64,000 bases of DNA from Bdellovibrionales bacterium (GTDB taxonomy: Bacteria > Bdellovibrionota > Bdellovibrionia > Bdellovibrionales > UBA1609): contig JADJVA010000004.1 of NCBI GenBank assembly GCA_016716765.1, positions 379,051 through 443,050 of the forward strand. Reading direction: 5' to 3'. Position 1 is the stretch's first letter; the number at the start of each line of letters is the position of its first letter. Below, one piece after another: positions 17,128 to 26,164 of this stretch. The position numbers were made by a program, and so were the translations under genes. A model generated the notes under the pieces. It was given only the letters and a program-made list of their open reading frames with translations, was not told the DNA's origin and ran no database searches.

Positions 17128-18303
17128 ATGAGGAGTCAGGCCTTGGCACAAAATACTGTTTTTGGACAAGTAGTCAAATTAATCCCGCGCACGCAGTTCG
17201 AATCTTTTGTAAACAAGCACGAGGGTGATCATGGTGTCAGATCACTCGATTGTTGGACCTGGTTTGGGGCATTGCTTTTTGGCCAGCTCACTGGCCACGA
17301 CTCGATTCGCTCTATCGAGAGAGTTTTTGCAAAAAATGATTCAAAGATAAAAAAACTTGGATTCAATGCCGTTTGCAAAAGCACCTTGGCCGATGCAAAT
17401 AAAAGTAGGCCTCTCGAGATTTTGGAAAATACTTTCAGTTACTTACTAAGGAAGGCGCAACAGCTTGCTCCAAAAAATAGTTTTCGATTTAATGGCCATA
17501 TCTCCGTTCTGGATTCGTCCTCGATCAGTTTAAGTTTAAAACTTATGCCATGGTCACAGCAAACCCGCACCGTTGGTGGCGTTAAGCTTCATGCTGCAAT
17601 CGATTTGGCCGGAGATTTACCCGAGGTCATCGTTTTAGAACCCGCTCGTATTCAGGATTTGCGTGTCGCTCGAAAAGAGTTCAAATTTAAAAAGGGCACT
17701 ACCGTTATCTTTGATAAAGGCTATTCCGATTTTGAGTGGTTTCGCGATCTGAACGACGCCGGAGTTTTCTTCGTTACCAGATTGAAAACCAGCATTAAAT
17801 TTAAAGTCGCTAAATCCAGAGTCACGGACCGAACACGAGGGCACATTTGCGATCAAGAAATTTATTTCAACGGTCCCGTCGCTAAGCGAAAAATGCGGTC
17901 AAAAACAAAGCTACGACGGATCAGCTACCGCGATCCGGACACGGGAAAAAAACTTATCTTTCTAACAAACCGCTTCGATCTCGCGACGCAGACGATCTGT
18001 GACCTATACAAAGCCAGGTGGAAAGTGGAACTTTTCTTTAAAACTCTAAAGCAAAACCTGAAAATTAAAAAATTCCTTGGAAATAGCTTCCACGCTGTGA
18101 AAGCGCAGATTTGGGTCGCGTTAATTGCGTATTTGATGGTTCAGATTTGGCGCTTCATGCTGAAGACCAGAATCAGCATCCCCGATGCCATGGCGGTGAT
18201 TGGGACATTGATCCTTTTAAAAGAGCCACTAAAGCGACTCTTAGGGTCGATGCCACGTAAAACCCGCCACCCGCCTGACAAACAACTGATGCTGCCTATC
18301 TAA
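17128..18303 (+). CDS. IS4-family DDE transposase
   Basis: This is a 391-residue transposase. It has an N-terminal DUF4372-like region, then the three DDE blocks: first Asp in VLDSSSISL, second Asp in VIFDKGYSDFEWF, and the Glu in the IS4 signature YKARWKVELFFKTLK (Y-2-R-3-E-6-K). All catalytic residues are present and the frame is intact, so it is probably functional. The reading frame ends at the inner edge of the right terminal repeat. Confidence 0.96.
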   Translation: MRSQALAQNTVFGQVVKLIPRTQFESFVNKHEGDHGVRSLDCWTWFGALLFGQLTGHDSIRSIERVFAKNDSKIKKLGFNAVCKSTLADANKSRPLEILENTFSYLLRKAQQLAPKNSFRFNGHISVLDSSSISLSLKLMPWSQQTRTVGGVKLHAAIDLAGDLPEVIVLEPARIQDLRVARKEFKFKKGTTVIFDKGYSDFEWFRDLNDAGVFFVTRLKTSIKFKVAKSRVTDRTRGHICDQEIYFNGPVAKRKMRSKTKLRRISYRDPDTGKKLIFLTNRFDLATQTICDLYKARWKVELFFKTLKQNLKIKKFLGNSFHAVKAQIWVALIAYLMVQIWRFMLKTRISIPDAMAVIGTLILLKEPLKRLLGSMPRKTRHPPDKQLMLPI

Positions 18304-19044
18304 TTTAAACCGGACAGCAGTGGTTTGAATCACGTAATCATAATATTTCTTTTCAAATTCCTTCAAAACATCAACTCGGTCTGTGATCTGATCAAGGTAC
18401 TCAGTTTTATAAATTTTCAAGAGCCATTTTGTCCCGCTATAAAGTTCATATTTAAAATTCAATTCTTGCGCTCTTTCAACTGAAAGTCTCGTTGCCAATA
18501 TATCCAAATAATGTTCCCAAAACATAATAGATTTAAACATCTCGCTAGATACGTTTTGAGACTCTGCCCATTGAATCTTAAATCTCATTTCGGTTTTGTT
18601 GAGTTCTGATTTTACTCTATGGGCAATATTATTCTCAGGGAGTGATTGAAAAGAAGTACCATAACTTTTCGCTAGAAAGGATTTTATTGTTGGCAAATCA
18701 TCAGGATAACCGAATTCAATGAGTCGCTCTCTTTCCCAAGTCTTTGGGTCATCATGAATTCTCAAATAATTGAGCAAATGTCTTTCTAAAACTGCCCATT
18801 CGGTTCTGCTAACTGAAGCCGAGAACAACTCTTTTTCCTTCAAAAACCTTTCGCCAGCTTCTACAACTTCAAACTTATGGCGATAGGTAGATTCAAGAGA
18901 CTTGGCGAGTGCTATTCCTGATCTGTATGAAATTTGCGCGGCTATCGGTTGTGAAAATATAAAAGCCATGAGAACGGCAGCTAAACTCTTGTTGCATTTC
19001 ACGATAGTTAGTGCCCTCTTTCTTGGTGATTCAACTATATGCAT
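18241..19044 (-). CDS. Exported hypothetical protein whose 3' end was replaced by IS insertion
   Basis: The start ATG at 19044 follows a purine-rich AGGGGAAGGGG and gives a signal peptide ending near QPIAAQ. The body is helical and charged and matches no family I know. After the codons for VIQ the frame crosses the target duplication and enters the IS4 right end, so the last ~26 residues (from TAVRFKL) are IS-encoded. Removing the element and one duplication copy joins the frame to 17029 leftwards and gives a short tail TRCVHHLEGMK and a TGA at about 16996. The native protein was therefore about 15 residues shorter, and only its C-terminus has changed. Confidence 0.75.
   Translation of the reverse strand: MHIVESPRKRALTIVKCNKSLAAVLMAFIFSQPIAAQISYRSGIALAKSLESTYRHKFEVVEAGERFLKEKELFSASVSRTEWAVLERHLLNYLRIHDDPKTWERERLIEFGYPDDLPTIKSFLAKSYGTSFQSLPENNIAHRVKSELNKTEMRFKIQWAESQNVSSEMFKSIMFWEHYLDILATRLSVERAQELNFKYELYSGTKWLLKIYKTEYLDQITDRVDVLKEFEKKYYDYVIQTTAVRFKLDRQHQLFVRRVAGFTWHRP
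18302..18323. repeat. Right terminal inverted repeat of the IS4-family element
   Basis: Twenty-two bases ending GGACAGCAGTGG match the left repeat perfectly in inverse orientation. The repeat begins within the TAA stop codon of the transposase gene. The direct repeat TTTGAAT follows at 18324-18330. Confidence 0.96.
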
Positions 19045-19245
19045 GCCCCTTCCCCTACCGGAAGTCTCAAGCAAGGACAATTATTTGGAGTGATTGGTAA
19101 AAACTACTGTAGCTTCTCTTAAAAATATCGTAATATTTTCCGAATCCGAACCTAATATTTAGATTGAATAATTCAGAAGTCCGGGTTTTCAACTTTAAAC
19201 GACTCTGAATCAGAATACAAAAATGATACTTTGCTGCTTTCAGAA

Positions 19246-19521
19246 TTACTTTGGATCTGCAGCCAACCTATTTCGACATGTCCTTATTTTATTCCCCTGG
19301 CGCTGACGGGCCTCGAATATTCTCTCTGCTTCAGTCAGCTTAATACGCAGGTCCTTGAGCCCCTGTTCCAGTTCATTTCGTTTTTTCACATCGCTAATTT
19401 TAGGCAAATGATTGATAATGAGAAGAATGAGATGTGCTCTCATTCGAGCGATATCAAATTTTGAGAGGGGCGAGTTCGTTTCAGGTCCTTTTGCAATAGC
19501 AACCCACTTGAGTGTATTCAA
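19246..19521 (-). CDS. Short hypothetical protein (uncertain)
   Basis: A 91-residue leftward frame with a TTG start and no clear ribosome binding site. The second half is a charged, probably coiled-coil helix (KKRNELEQGLKDLRIKLTEAERIFEARQRQ), which looks like real protein. The start is poor, so it may be the remnant of a longer gene. It sits between two exported unknown proteins on the same strand. Low confidence. Confidence 0.3.
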   Translation of the reverse strand: MNTLKWVAIAKGPETNSPLSKFDIARMRAHLILLIINHLPKISDVKKRNELEQGLKDLRIKLTEAERIFEARQRQGNKIRTCRNRLAADPK

Positions 19522-19645
19522 TTGTTCACGATAGAATGGTTTTTTGAAGAAGAGATTCAGAGGTGCTTTTTTTGGAGTGGCTCACAATTTCCGGCCCCTC
19601 TCTGCGCACCCACGCCGGTTCTTTAGAAGGGTGTTCTGTCTTCTT

Positions 19646-20539
19646 TCAGAGGGGTCCCCTTTTCGGGCCGAAACTGAGCAGTTTTACGATATCTAAGCGT
19701 TCTCTGCGTTCTGCGGACCCTGCGATTTCCTGAACTAAATCTGGAGAAGGTCCGATGAGGTCACCTAATTCTCTGTTAAATACAGTTCGGAAAAGAAGCT
19801 CGGCACAAGGTTCCCAAGGAGCGCAATGGATGGCATTCGATGCTTTTCTAGATTCACTTGCATGCCACTCAGCGCGATCAAGAGTCCCGTCGGCAGAAAA
19901 AGTAAAAACTGCGTCTTCTATGTATTTATCATCAGATACGTCGCTGCTCAGGGACCACGTGACCGCAATGTCAGCGAGTAAAGGACTTCCTTTCCCAAAT
20001 ACCCAACGGGCATAGGTTTCTGTAGCCATAAATGCAAACCTGCCATTTCGAAATTGCCTCAAAGGTACTGACAATTTATATTCCAAGCTCGTAATTTCAG
20101 AATGAGATCCGATCTGTACAGAGCCTTGAGTTAATTCATAATGAATTTTTACCTCCGAACCGTCAGAAGGAACCTTAAAACTCTTTATGAGATGGAATCG
20201 TGTTGTATCTTTCCTGGGATGAGTCGCCCTTTCCAAGGTGAGGCCTTCGCCGAGATCAATATCGATACTCGACAGGTAGCGGCCTCCAGGTCGACTCAGT
20301 TGAAGCGTTTCAAACGATTGATCATCATAAACTTGCTTTCCATTTCTTTCATGAATGGTTACAATGGGTAACTTAAAAGCAGGGGTTGAGACACGAATGT
20401 AATACCGTGAATCAGAATCAATGTTCACATATCGTGAATTTGGGCCCAAATAGCTCAGGCATCTGCTCGCTCCAACGGCCGAATTAAACTCAAAAGCAAA
20501 AAGACCCACGACAAAAGATAAAAATATTTGGAATTTCAT
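19646..20539 (-). CDS. Exported hypothetical protein
   Basis: From the ATG at 20539 (AGAGGG just upstream) the product has a clear signal peptide (FLSFVVGLFAFEFNSAVGA). About 280 residues of predominantly beta-strand character follow, with few Cys, ending in a Glu/Arg-rich helix. I recognise no family. The frame extends to 20635 without a better start. The gene lies 77 bases downstream of the membrane HTH gene on the same strand and may share its transcript. Confidence 0.72.
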   Translation of the reverse strand: MKFQIFLSFVVGLFAFEFNSAVGASRCLSYLGPNSRYVNIDSDSRYYIRVSTPAFKLPIVTIHERNGKQVYDDQSFETLQLSRPGGRYLSSIDIDLGEGLTLERATHPRKDTTRFHLIKSFKVPSDGSEVKIHYELTQGSVQIGSHSEITSLEYKLSVPLRQFRNGRFAFMATETYARWVFGKGSPLLADIAVTWSLSSDVSDDKYIEDAVFTFSADGTLDRAEWHASESRKASNAIHCAPWEPCAELLFRTVFNRELGDLIGPSPDLVQEIAGSAERRERLDIVKLLSFGPKRGPL

Positions 20540-20616
20540 CCGCCCTCTATATGTGAGCTCAAAGAAAATGACAAATGTTTTGGAATGATTGGCAAAAAAT
20601 TGCCTTGTGGTCTCCA

Positions 20617-21279
20617 TCAGAAAATCATTTTCCACATGAAAACAGCAAGTAATCCTAGAAAGTTCACTAGAGCAACTAGTTTCCAGCCCAGCTCTATCGA
20701 AACCTGGCGTTCCGCAGTATCGAGAGATCTGGAGTCTTCAAAATCTTCAACCCTTTTGATCAGTTCAGTTTCCAAACGATTGTTCTCGCTTTTTAGATAA
20801 GAGATTTGCCGTTCCAATTCCGATTGAACTTGGTTTAGTCGTTCCTCCTGGACCTTCGCCACATCTCCTGAATTAAATGAGTTTTGTGGGTGCCATCCTG
20901 GCTGTTTATCAATCAGAGCCATATACCACTGAAGGGCTCTAAATATGTGAGGAGGTGCCGAGTCTTCGTTCTTGGTCCACCTTGTCCATGCAGAAGGGTC
21001 AACCAGCAAGAGCTGCGCCATTTTTCGGCGACTCAAGCCAAGAGAGATTCGTATGTCTTCGAGGTGCCCAATTTTCTTCTGAATGACTGCAGTCTCAGCC
21101 TCATATTTGAGTCGCAGGGAGGTCTTTGATCTGTCAGCGCCCCCTTTTTCACGAAGTTTTGCCTCAGAATATGACTCAAAAACCATGCTTTTCGATGCAT
21201 ATTCAGCATCGATTTTAGGTTGAATTCTCCTGGGCTCCAATTCGGAATTATCCTTTGTCTCCTGATTTAGTGTTTCCAT
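20617..21279 (-). CDS. Membrane-anchored helix-turn-helix protein
   Basis: This is a 220-residue protein in three parts. An acidic N-terminus is followed by an Xre-like HTH at about residues 68-110 (LEDIRISLGLSRRKMAQLL, then WTRW). Next comes a coiled coil at about 135-185 and a single hydrophobic helix at the extreme C-terminus (LVALVNFLGLLAVFMWKMIF). A DNA-binding domain tethered by a C-terminal membrane helix would put the HTH in the cytoplasm next to the inner membrane. The ATG has AAGGATG upstream. It is divergent from the tyrosine recombinase across a 345-base AT-rich gap with palindromes. Regulatory role is inferred. Confidence 0.75.
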   Translation of the reverse strand: METLNQETKDNSELEPRRIQPKIDAEYASKSMVFESYSEAKLREKGGADRSKTSLRLKYEAETAVIQKKIGHLEDIRISLGLSRRKMAQLLLVDPSAWTRWTKNEDSAPPHIFRALQWYMALIDKQPGWHPQNSFNSGDVAKVQEERLNQVQSELERQISYLKSENNRLETELIKRVEDFEDSRSLDTAERQVSIELGWKLVALVNFLGLLAVFMWKMIF

Positions 21280-21448
21280 TTATCATCCTTAATATTGTGT
21301 TTTACATAATCATTATTGTGAAATACAATGAAATATGAAGCAAATCACAATTGGATAGAGAGCGCCGCATAAAATTGTCTAAAATTCGTTTTGGATAGAC
21401 AGGTTGCATTCTTGACCCTGCCCTCCATATGCCTACTTTCAAATTTGA

Positions 21449-21474
21449 CTGTAACTTATAGTTATAAGTCACAG
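21449..21474. repeat. 26-bp imperfect palindrome upstream of the recombinase gene
   Basis: Two 12-base arms, CTGTAACTTATA and TATAAGTCACAG, are separated by GT and differ from perfect symmetry at one position. It is a plausible operator for the divergently encoded HTH protein or a binding site for the recombinase; the sequence alone does not decide. Confidence 0.6.
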
Positions 21475-21574
21475 TATTAAGTAGTTGATTATATTTAATT
21501 TAAAGAGTGTACTGGTTAAGGTCTTATACTTGATCGCATAGCATTGGATTGCGTCAACCGCAATGACTCGATGA

Positions 21575-21597
21575 GTATAAACTAAAGTTAGTTATAC
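21575..21597. repeat. Second palindrome just before the recombinase start
   Basis: AACTAA-AG-TTAGTT is a perfect 6-bp inverted repeat, extended on both sides by GTAT/ATAC with a one-base bulge. It lies 27 bases before the ATG of the recombinase gene, where an operator or a recombinase site could control expression. Confidence 0.5.
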
Positions 21598-21624
21598 AAA
21601 AACCACACGCGAGGTATATGCAGC

Positions 21625-22161
21625 ATGGCAAGCACATCACGCTATTCACTCAACAAGAATAAGTACCTTCTTGATCCTGAATTTGAAAGGCTAGAGTATT
21701 TACTCAAAAGCCATTTAAAGAGAGACCCACGCAACTGTGTATTGCTTTTTTTGGCCTTAAATACGGGAGCTAGAGCCACCGAGCTGCTCAATCTCGGCCA
21801 GAAAGATATCAATGTTTACGAATCTAGTCTTTTTATCAAGGGGATAAAGGGCAGCAATGACCGAGAGATCCCACTGCCGCATTGGCTATTTGGGGAGCTC
21901 CAACAACTGGCTGCCAGGGCTCCTGACAGAGAAAGACTATTTCCCATTGGCTACAACAGATTTCGGCAGATATGGGATCTCTATCGGCCCGTCCCCAAAA
22001 AACTTCACTCCCTGCGGCACACATTTGCCATCAGGCTTTATCGAAAAACAAAGGACTTGCGACTCCTACAGGTTGCCCTCGGCCACCGCAATATTACAAA
22101 TACAATGGTCTACGCTGACTATTTGTATTCCCAGCAGGAGCTGAGAAAACTCATTCTCTAG
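21625..22161 (+). CDS. Short tyrosine recombinase, catalytic domain only
   Basis: At 178 residues the protein covers the catalytic domain of the phage-integrase/XerCD family with almost no N-terminal arm-binding domain, similar in size to FimB/FimE. All active-site residues can be placed: Arg in NTGARATELL, Lys in GIKGSNDREIPL, HSLRHTFAIRL (His and Arg), LGH and the nucleophile Tyr in NTMVYADY. It is therefore probably active. It is preceded by two palindromes and ends 3 bases before the convergent host-attachment-family gene. A FimB-like inversion role or a relic of an integrated element are both possible. Confidence 0.88.
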   Translation: MASTSRYSLNKNKYLLDPEFERLEYLLKSHLKRDPRNCVLLFLALNTGARATELLNLGQKDINVYESSLFIKGIKGSNDREIPLPHWLFGELQQLAARAPDRERLFPIGYNRFRQIWDLYRPVPKKLHSLRHTFAIRLYRKTKDLRLLQVALGHRNITNTMVYADYLYSQQELRKLIL

Positions 22162-22164
22162 AAG

Positions 22165-22605
22165 CTAAAAAAGGTCCTTCACTGCCGAGAAAATCTCAAC
22201 TTCCGGAGCTAGAGTCATTTCTTTGTTTAAGCTTCCACGAACCAATTTTTTAGTCTCTTCGGTGAGGCTGTTACGCAATTCTCCCAAAAATTTTGGAGGA
22301 GCAACCAGTATGAGACTCTCAAAGTCAGATTTACATCGGCTTTTTTCCAAAACTTCTGCAATGGCCTTTGAGAACCGCTGCGCCAACTGGCGTTCGATAT
22401 CAACCTCTGTTCCTGTCGTGTGTTTGTGAGTCCGCGTGTAGCCCTTAAGGGTCGGTCGCTCCGCCGTGAATTCATGTATCTTGTCGCGGCCCTCCGGGAA
22501 TTCGAGACCTTTTACAAACTTTATCCCTTGCGTAAGCGATATAAGACGAAACACCTTCGCATGGCTTTCGTCAGCAACCAGAATCCAGGCATTTTTATTT
22601 GGCAT
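22165..22605 (-). CDS. Host attachment protein family (Host_attach / AtsE-like)
   Basis: The 146-residue sequence opens with AWILVADESHAKVFRL, contains a basic region and ends with the typical LILVAPPKFLGELR and a KDLF tail, the pattern of the family named after Agrobacterium AtsE. Despite the name, these are small soluble proteins related to the archaeal eRF1-type fold, and their real role is unclear. The length matches the family. The gene is convergent with the recombinase gene. Confidence 0.82.
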   Translation of the reverse strand: MPNKNAWILVADESHAKVFRLISLTQGIKFVKGLEFPEGRDKIHEFTAERPTLKGYTRTHKHTTGTEVDIERQLAQRFSKAIAEVLEKSRCKSDFESLILVAPPKFLGELRNSLTEETKKLVRGSLNKEMTLAPEVEIFSAVKDLF

Positions 22606-22739
22606 CAGAGAACCTCCTCGATACCCATGGTCTTACAAGAAACGTGACACTCCTGCACCTGTATAACGAATCTAAAGAAAATAATGGGAAATTCTTGCGA
22701 TCTCTGGGTGAATTCTGAGTCTATTTGTCCCTATCCTAT

Positions 22740-24518
22740 TTACTGGGTGCAAAAGAGTACAGATTCTGCCATTAGAACCTGATAGTCAGTTCCAAAAGGC
22801 TTTGCCTTTTCGATTTGATAAACAGGTTCTGTAAGATTCTTGTTATGGACGCACTCTTTAATTTTCTTCACTTCTTCGGGTCGAGATTGAGTCCACTTTA
22901 TCTGTGTATCGTTGGCTATTGCGTTCTCATACAAGTCCATTTCTCGAGGCCGCCAAAGCTCATCAGAGGAGAGGCTGGGGTCGATAGGGACATCAAAATC
23001 CGGTGTAATTCCCCTTCCTTGATGTGAAAGGCCACTCGACTGATAAAATTGGTGGCTTGTATAGAATAACAGAACTCTATTCTCTTTTGAGCCTCCGATT
23101 ACCACAGCGTCCTGAGCCGTACCCTTCCCAAAGGATTGTTCTCCAACGATCCATGCACGCTGAACCTCCTGGAAAAAACCAGCAACGACCTCCGCTACGC
23201 TCGCGGTGAACGAGTTAATCAGCACCACTAGGTTGAGCTTGGTCACCTGCTGATGATCCGTCATCATCAAGAGCAAGGAGTTTTCTTTCAGGTTTCGCAC
23301 CTTGGCTGCAATGCGATTCTCTCCTGAAAACAAGCCCGCAACACAGCTGGCCTGAGCCAAAAAACCGCCTCCGTTGTTCCTCAAATCAAGAACAATTCCT
23401 TCGGCTCCCTGTCTTTCGACCTCGAGAATCGCTGTTTTAATTTGCTTGCAAGTAGATCGATTTTCATCGGTATTGAGAAAGTCATTTAAAGCGATATAAC
23501 CGTACATTCGACCCATATGTTGAATAAATTCAGGCACCACAATATCAGTCGTCACATCAGCTCTCTGAACCACCACTTCAAGAAGGTTGTCGCCTCTTTG
23601 TATCTTGAGAGTGACTTTGGTTCCAGGATCCCCTAATAGCAAGGGTGCAACTTGATCGACAGAAGGTGATTGATCAAAAACTGCCGTATCGATGCCCAAA
23701 AGAACATCATTGTCCATGATACCGGCATTTTCAGCGGGACTTCCTTTCAAAGCGCGCAAGTACAGCTTGTTTCCTAAAGGCATCACCAGAAGACCCAGAC
23801 TACTTTTCTGAATTTCATTGATCTTATTTGATTGCAGATCGTTAAAGCTTTTTTCATCAATGATATACGTATGAGGATCGTTGAATTTAAGATATTTATT
23901 TATAGCAGCGGCTGTAATTGCTGATTCACGATTTTCATTTCCTGGCTCACTCAATAGTTTGTCATATAAATTGATGACAGCCTTATCTATATCTAACTGG
24001 GTTTCCCGATGAATCAAATAAATTTTCCCATACAACTCTAATTGCTTTCTTCTTTCATTTTTCTCATTTTCAAGGTGCAATTTTGTCTGGAATCCATTTC
24101 TTAGGCTTTGGTCGTCCGCAAGGACCTCTTTTGGAAGAAACCCTACGCTCCCCACCGATCGTAGCCTCTCTGGAGCCTCTTTTTTTTGATCTACAGCCAA
24201 TTGCAATGCTGGTCTCAGTTGCCCAGCAATTGCATCAAGAACAAGTAGGCAGAGCTTAAATGCATCACCCGATTTTGAGCAACTTCGATTGTTAATGAGT
24301 CCAAGAACTTGAAGTCGACTAAGGCCCGTTTGTCTCCAATAGTAGACTTCTTTCTCAGCTTCGCTCATGCTCCATGCAGGACGATAAGATCCAAAAAGAA
24401 ATCCCATTCCAACCACAAACAAGAATTTTCGTGCTTTGTAAACCGAGCTCCGCAGACAGATTTTAGCACCCACTCGACGACTCCTCCTTAAAGGAAGAAA
24501 AAACACGGACTCTAGCAT
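22740..24518 (-). CDS. S41 C-terminal processing protease (CtpA-like)
   Basis: A helical N-terminal part is followed by a PDZ domain (about residues 245-330, including LKGSPAENAGIMDNDVLLGI) and the S41 core. The core shows ILDLRNNGGG, the Ser nucleophile in INSFTASVAEVVAGF and the general-base Lys in GEQSFGKGTAQ. Such proteases trim periplasmic proteins and murein hydrolases. An N-terminal hydrophobic segment (KFLFVVGMGFLFGS) indicates export. I take the ATG at 24518, preceded by GAGGG; a GTG at 24542 is in frame but lacks a ribosome binding site. Length of about 590 residues is normal for the longer Ctp type. Confidence 0.92.
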   Translation of the reverse strand: MLESVFFLPLRRSRRVGAKICLRSSVYKARKFLFVVGMGFLFGSYRPAWSMSEAEKEVYYWRQTGLSRLQVLGLINNRSCSKSGDAFKLCLLVLDAIAGQLRPALQLAVDQKKEAPERLRSVGSVGFLPKEVLADDQSLRNGFQTKLHLENEKNERRKQLELYGKIYLIHRETQLDIDKAVINLYDKLLSEPGNENRESAITAAAINKYLKFNDPHTYIIDEKSFNDLQSNKINEIQKSSLGLLVMPLGNKLYLRALKGSPAENAGIMDNDVLLGIDTAVFDQSPSVDQVAPLLLGDPGTKVTLKIQRGDNLLEVVVQRADVTTDIVVPEFIQHMGRMYGYIALNDFLNTDENRSTCKQIKTAILEVERQGAEGIVLDLRNNGGGFLAQASCVAGLFSGENRIAAKVRNLKENSLLLMMTDHQQVTKLNLVVLINSFTASVAEVVAGFFQEVQRAWIVGEQSFGKGTAQDAVVIGGSKENRVLLFYTSHQFYQSSGLSHQGRGITPDFDVPIDPSLSSDELWRPREMDLYENAIANDTQIKWTQSRPEEVKKIKECVHNKNLTEPVYQIEKAKPFGTDYQVLMAESVLFCTQ

Positions 24519-24855
24519 TTCCCTCAGATAATTTGTATCCACCTTAAAATTCTTACAAACGCCAAGACAAATAGTACGATTATTGCGACAATCCGGACCA
24601 GATGAAAACGCTTTTGATGATCTTGATGGTTTTTTTGCCGTATCGCTTTCTACAACTTCCTATGCAAGTTGGCATTTACGAAGTTGCCTCATGCTTCTAT
24701 TGGGTCAAAAGCGAGATACTGCTGGGAAAAACACTTGCTCAGAGTTCAGTTAGTCGAGATACAAGAGATCGCCATAAAGGGAAGATTGACTCGCCTTTTT
24801 GAAAATTTTTCTTTCGCTTTTCCTGCTGGCCATATCGTCAATTGTGAACCTCTCA
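24519..24855. other. Gap between the S41 gene and the IS605-type element
   Basis: About 335 bases with no gene I can support. A rightward frame of 66 codons (24602-24802) begins with a hydrophobic stretch, but it lacks a ribosome binding site and resembles nothing known. The leftward promoter of the S41 gene should lie near 24520-24600. Confidence 0.5.
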
Positions 24856-24883
24856 CCACTTTTCCCTTGTCGGGAATAAGTGG
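24856..24883. repeat. Hairpin at the tnpB-side (right) end of the IS605-type element
   Basis: CCACTT-TTCCC pairs with GGGAA-T-AAGTGG around a five-base loop TTGTC, with one bulge. It lies just beyond the tnpB stop, where IS605 elements have their right-end hairpin and where the TnpB guide RNA (omega/reRNA) scaffold normally ends. Confidence 0.7.
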
Positions 24884-24904
24884 GAGCATCAAGCGGATGG
24901 CGTC

Positions 24905-26137
24905 TCATGATGCCACCTCAAATCTTGATGATTCCTGCTTCGCCGAGGCCATGGTTGTTGGGCGCCCTTTCGGCCGTACAACAGAGCCTTTCCTCTCCAC
25001 AGGCTGATGAACGGGGTAGGACCCACCCTCGTTTTGAATATTTATTGCAGCATTGATGTCCCTATCGTGATGAGCATGACATGACTCACATGTCCATTCC
25101 CGATCGGAAGTGTGAGTTCGCTGTTCACGAACCCGCACTGATGGCACATCTTAGAACTTGGAAACCAAGTCGATATAAAATGCAAATGTTTGTCGTATTG
25201 GACAGCATACACCTTCATTATCTCAACAAGTCTTCCCCATGACTGAAACGCAATTGACTTTGCCAGTCTTCGGTTTTTCATCATGCCCTTCACATTGAGT
25301 GTCTCCATCGCTACCACTTGGTTCTGGCGGTAGATATTGAGAGCCAATTTGTGAAGATAGTCCTCCCTTTGGAACTTTATTTTTTTCGTGCAACTTTGCA
25401 AGCTGTAATCTTGTTTTTCGTAGTTATTGGAGCGATCTTCGCGCTTTTCTGATTTCTGCATATCTCGTTGGCGCTGCATCTTCTTTTGAAGCCTGCGCTT
25501 GCTCTCGAGCGTTTCAATGTCTTTGGAACCTGGATCTTCTCGCCATCACTCAGAACAATCTGCTTGATGTTCAGATCCACCCCCACGATCCCATCATGGG
25601 TTGAAAGAATTTTCTCCTTCGTATTGAATTTTGTGACGATGCTGACGAAGTATCGTCCACTTGCAGTTTTAGAGATGGTGGCGGCACCGAACTTTGCACC
25701 GTCTGGAAATTCTCTATGCATTTTCATCGGTATCCAAGTCTTGTATTTTGGAATAAATACGCAAGTTTGTCCCGACACTGATTTGATTTTTGGTTGTGGG
25801 AGTGAAAAACTTTGCGCAGCCAACTTCTTTTTGAGTCTTGGCTTTTACCGCGTCCTGCAAACAGATTCTGATAGGCGACATCGAGATCGTGAGTTGCAAC
25901 TTGCAAGGATTGACTTGGCACGTCACTCAGCCAGTCAATGGCTTCTTTCCAGATGAGGAGATGTTCTTGCATCTCTGTGCGAGAGAGTTTCTGTATCCCA
26001 TCCGCGTACAGCTCCTCGTTTATCTTTAGAAATTGGTTGTACACAAAGCGAACCGAGCCAAATATCTTCCCTAGATGCCGTTTCTGCACCGGTGAGGGAA
26101 AAATTTCGAATTTGTAGCGTCTTGTGAGTTGCTTCAT
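24905..26137 (-). pseudogene. tnpB: TnpB (RNA-guided nuclease of IS605), three frameshifts
   Basis: The protein can be followed end to end through four frames, joined near 25830, 25500 and 25110. Pieces in order: N-terminal MKQLTRRYKFEIFPS with the usual LGKIFGSVRFVYNQFL; RuvC-I Asp in GIVGVDLNIKQIVLSDG; RuvC-II Glu in VVAMETLNVKGMMKNRRL; zinc finger CHQCG ... CESC; and RuvC-III Asp in HHDRDINAAINI. Every catalytic residue survives, so decay is recent or the shifts are sequencing errors. TnpB cuts DNA at sites matching the element's guide RNA and so helps keep IS copies. I take the start at 26137 (MKQL). Confidence 0.88.
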
Positions 26138-26164
26138 TTCCTTGTTTGCTTTATTATTAGTGTT

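Larger units (their letters stand above)
17037..18323. mobile_element. Complete IS4-family insertion sequence with TIRs and target duplication
   Basis: A 1287-bp element is bounded by perfect 22-bp terminal inverted repeats (17037-17058 and 18302-18323, outer end CCACTGCTGTCCGG). It is flanked by a 7-bp direct repeat TTTGAAT (17030-17036 and 18324-18330), the target-site duplication. It carries one intact transposase gene. Short 7-8 bp duplications fit the ISPepr1-like part of the IS4 family as I recall it. The perfect ends, intact gene and intact duplication indicate a recent insertion. It landed in the 3' end of the leftward gene that follows. Confidence 0.95.
21280..21624. other. AT-rich divergent intergenic region with two palindromes
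   Basis: No gene is seen in this 345-base gap between the leftward HTH gene and the rightward recombinase gene. It is clearly more AT-rich than its surroundings and should hold both promoters, though I cannot assign -35/-10 boxes with confidence. Two imperfect palindromes lie in it (21449-21474 and 21575-21597), listed separately. Confidence 0.7.

Noticed and set aside
24602..24802. Rightward 66-codon frame with hydrophobic start
   Set aside because: No ribosome binding site, no recognisable similarity, next to a mobile element; described only as part of the gap.
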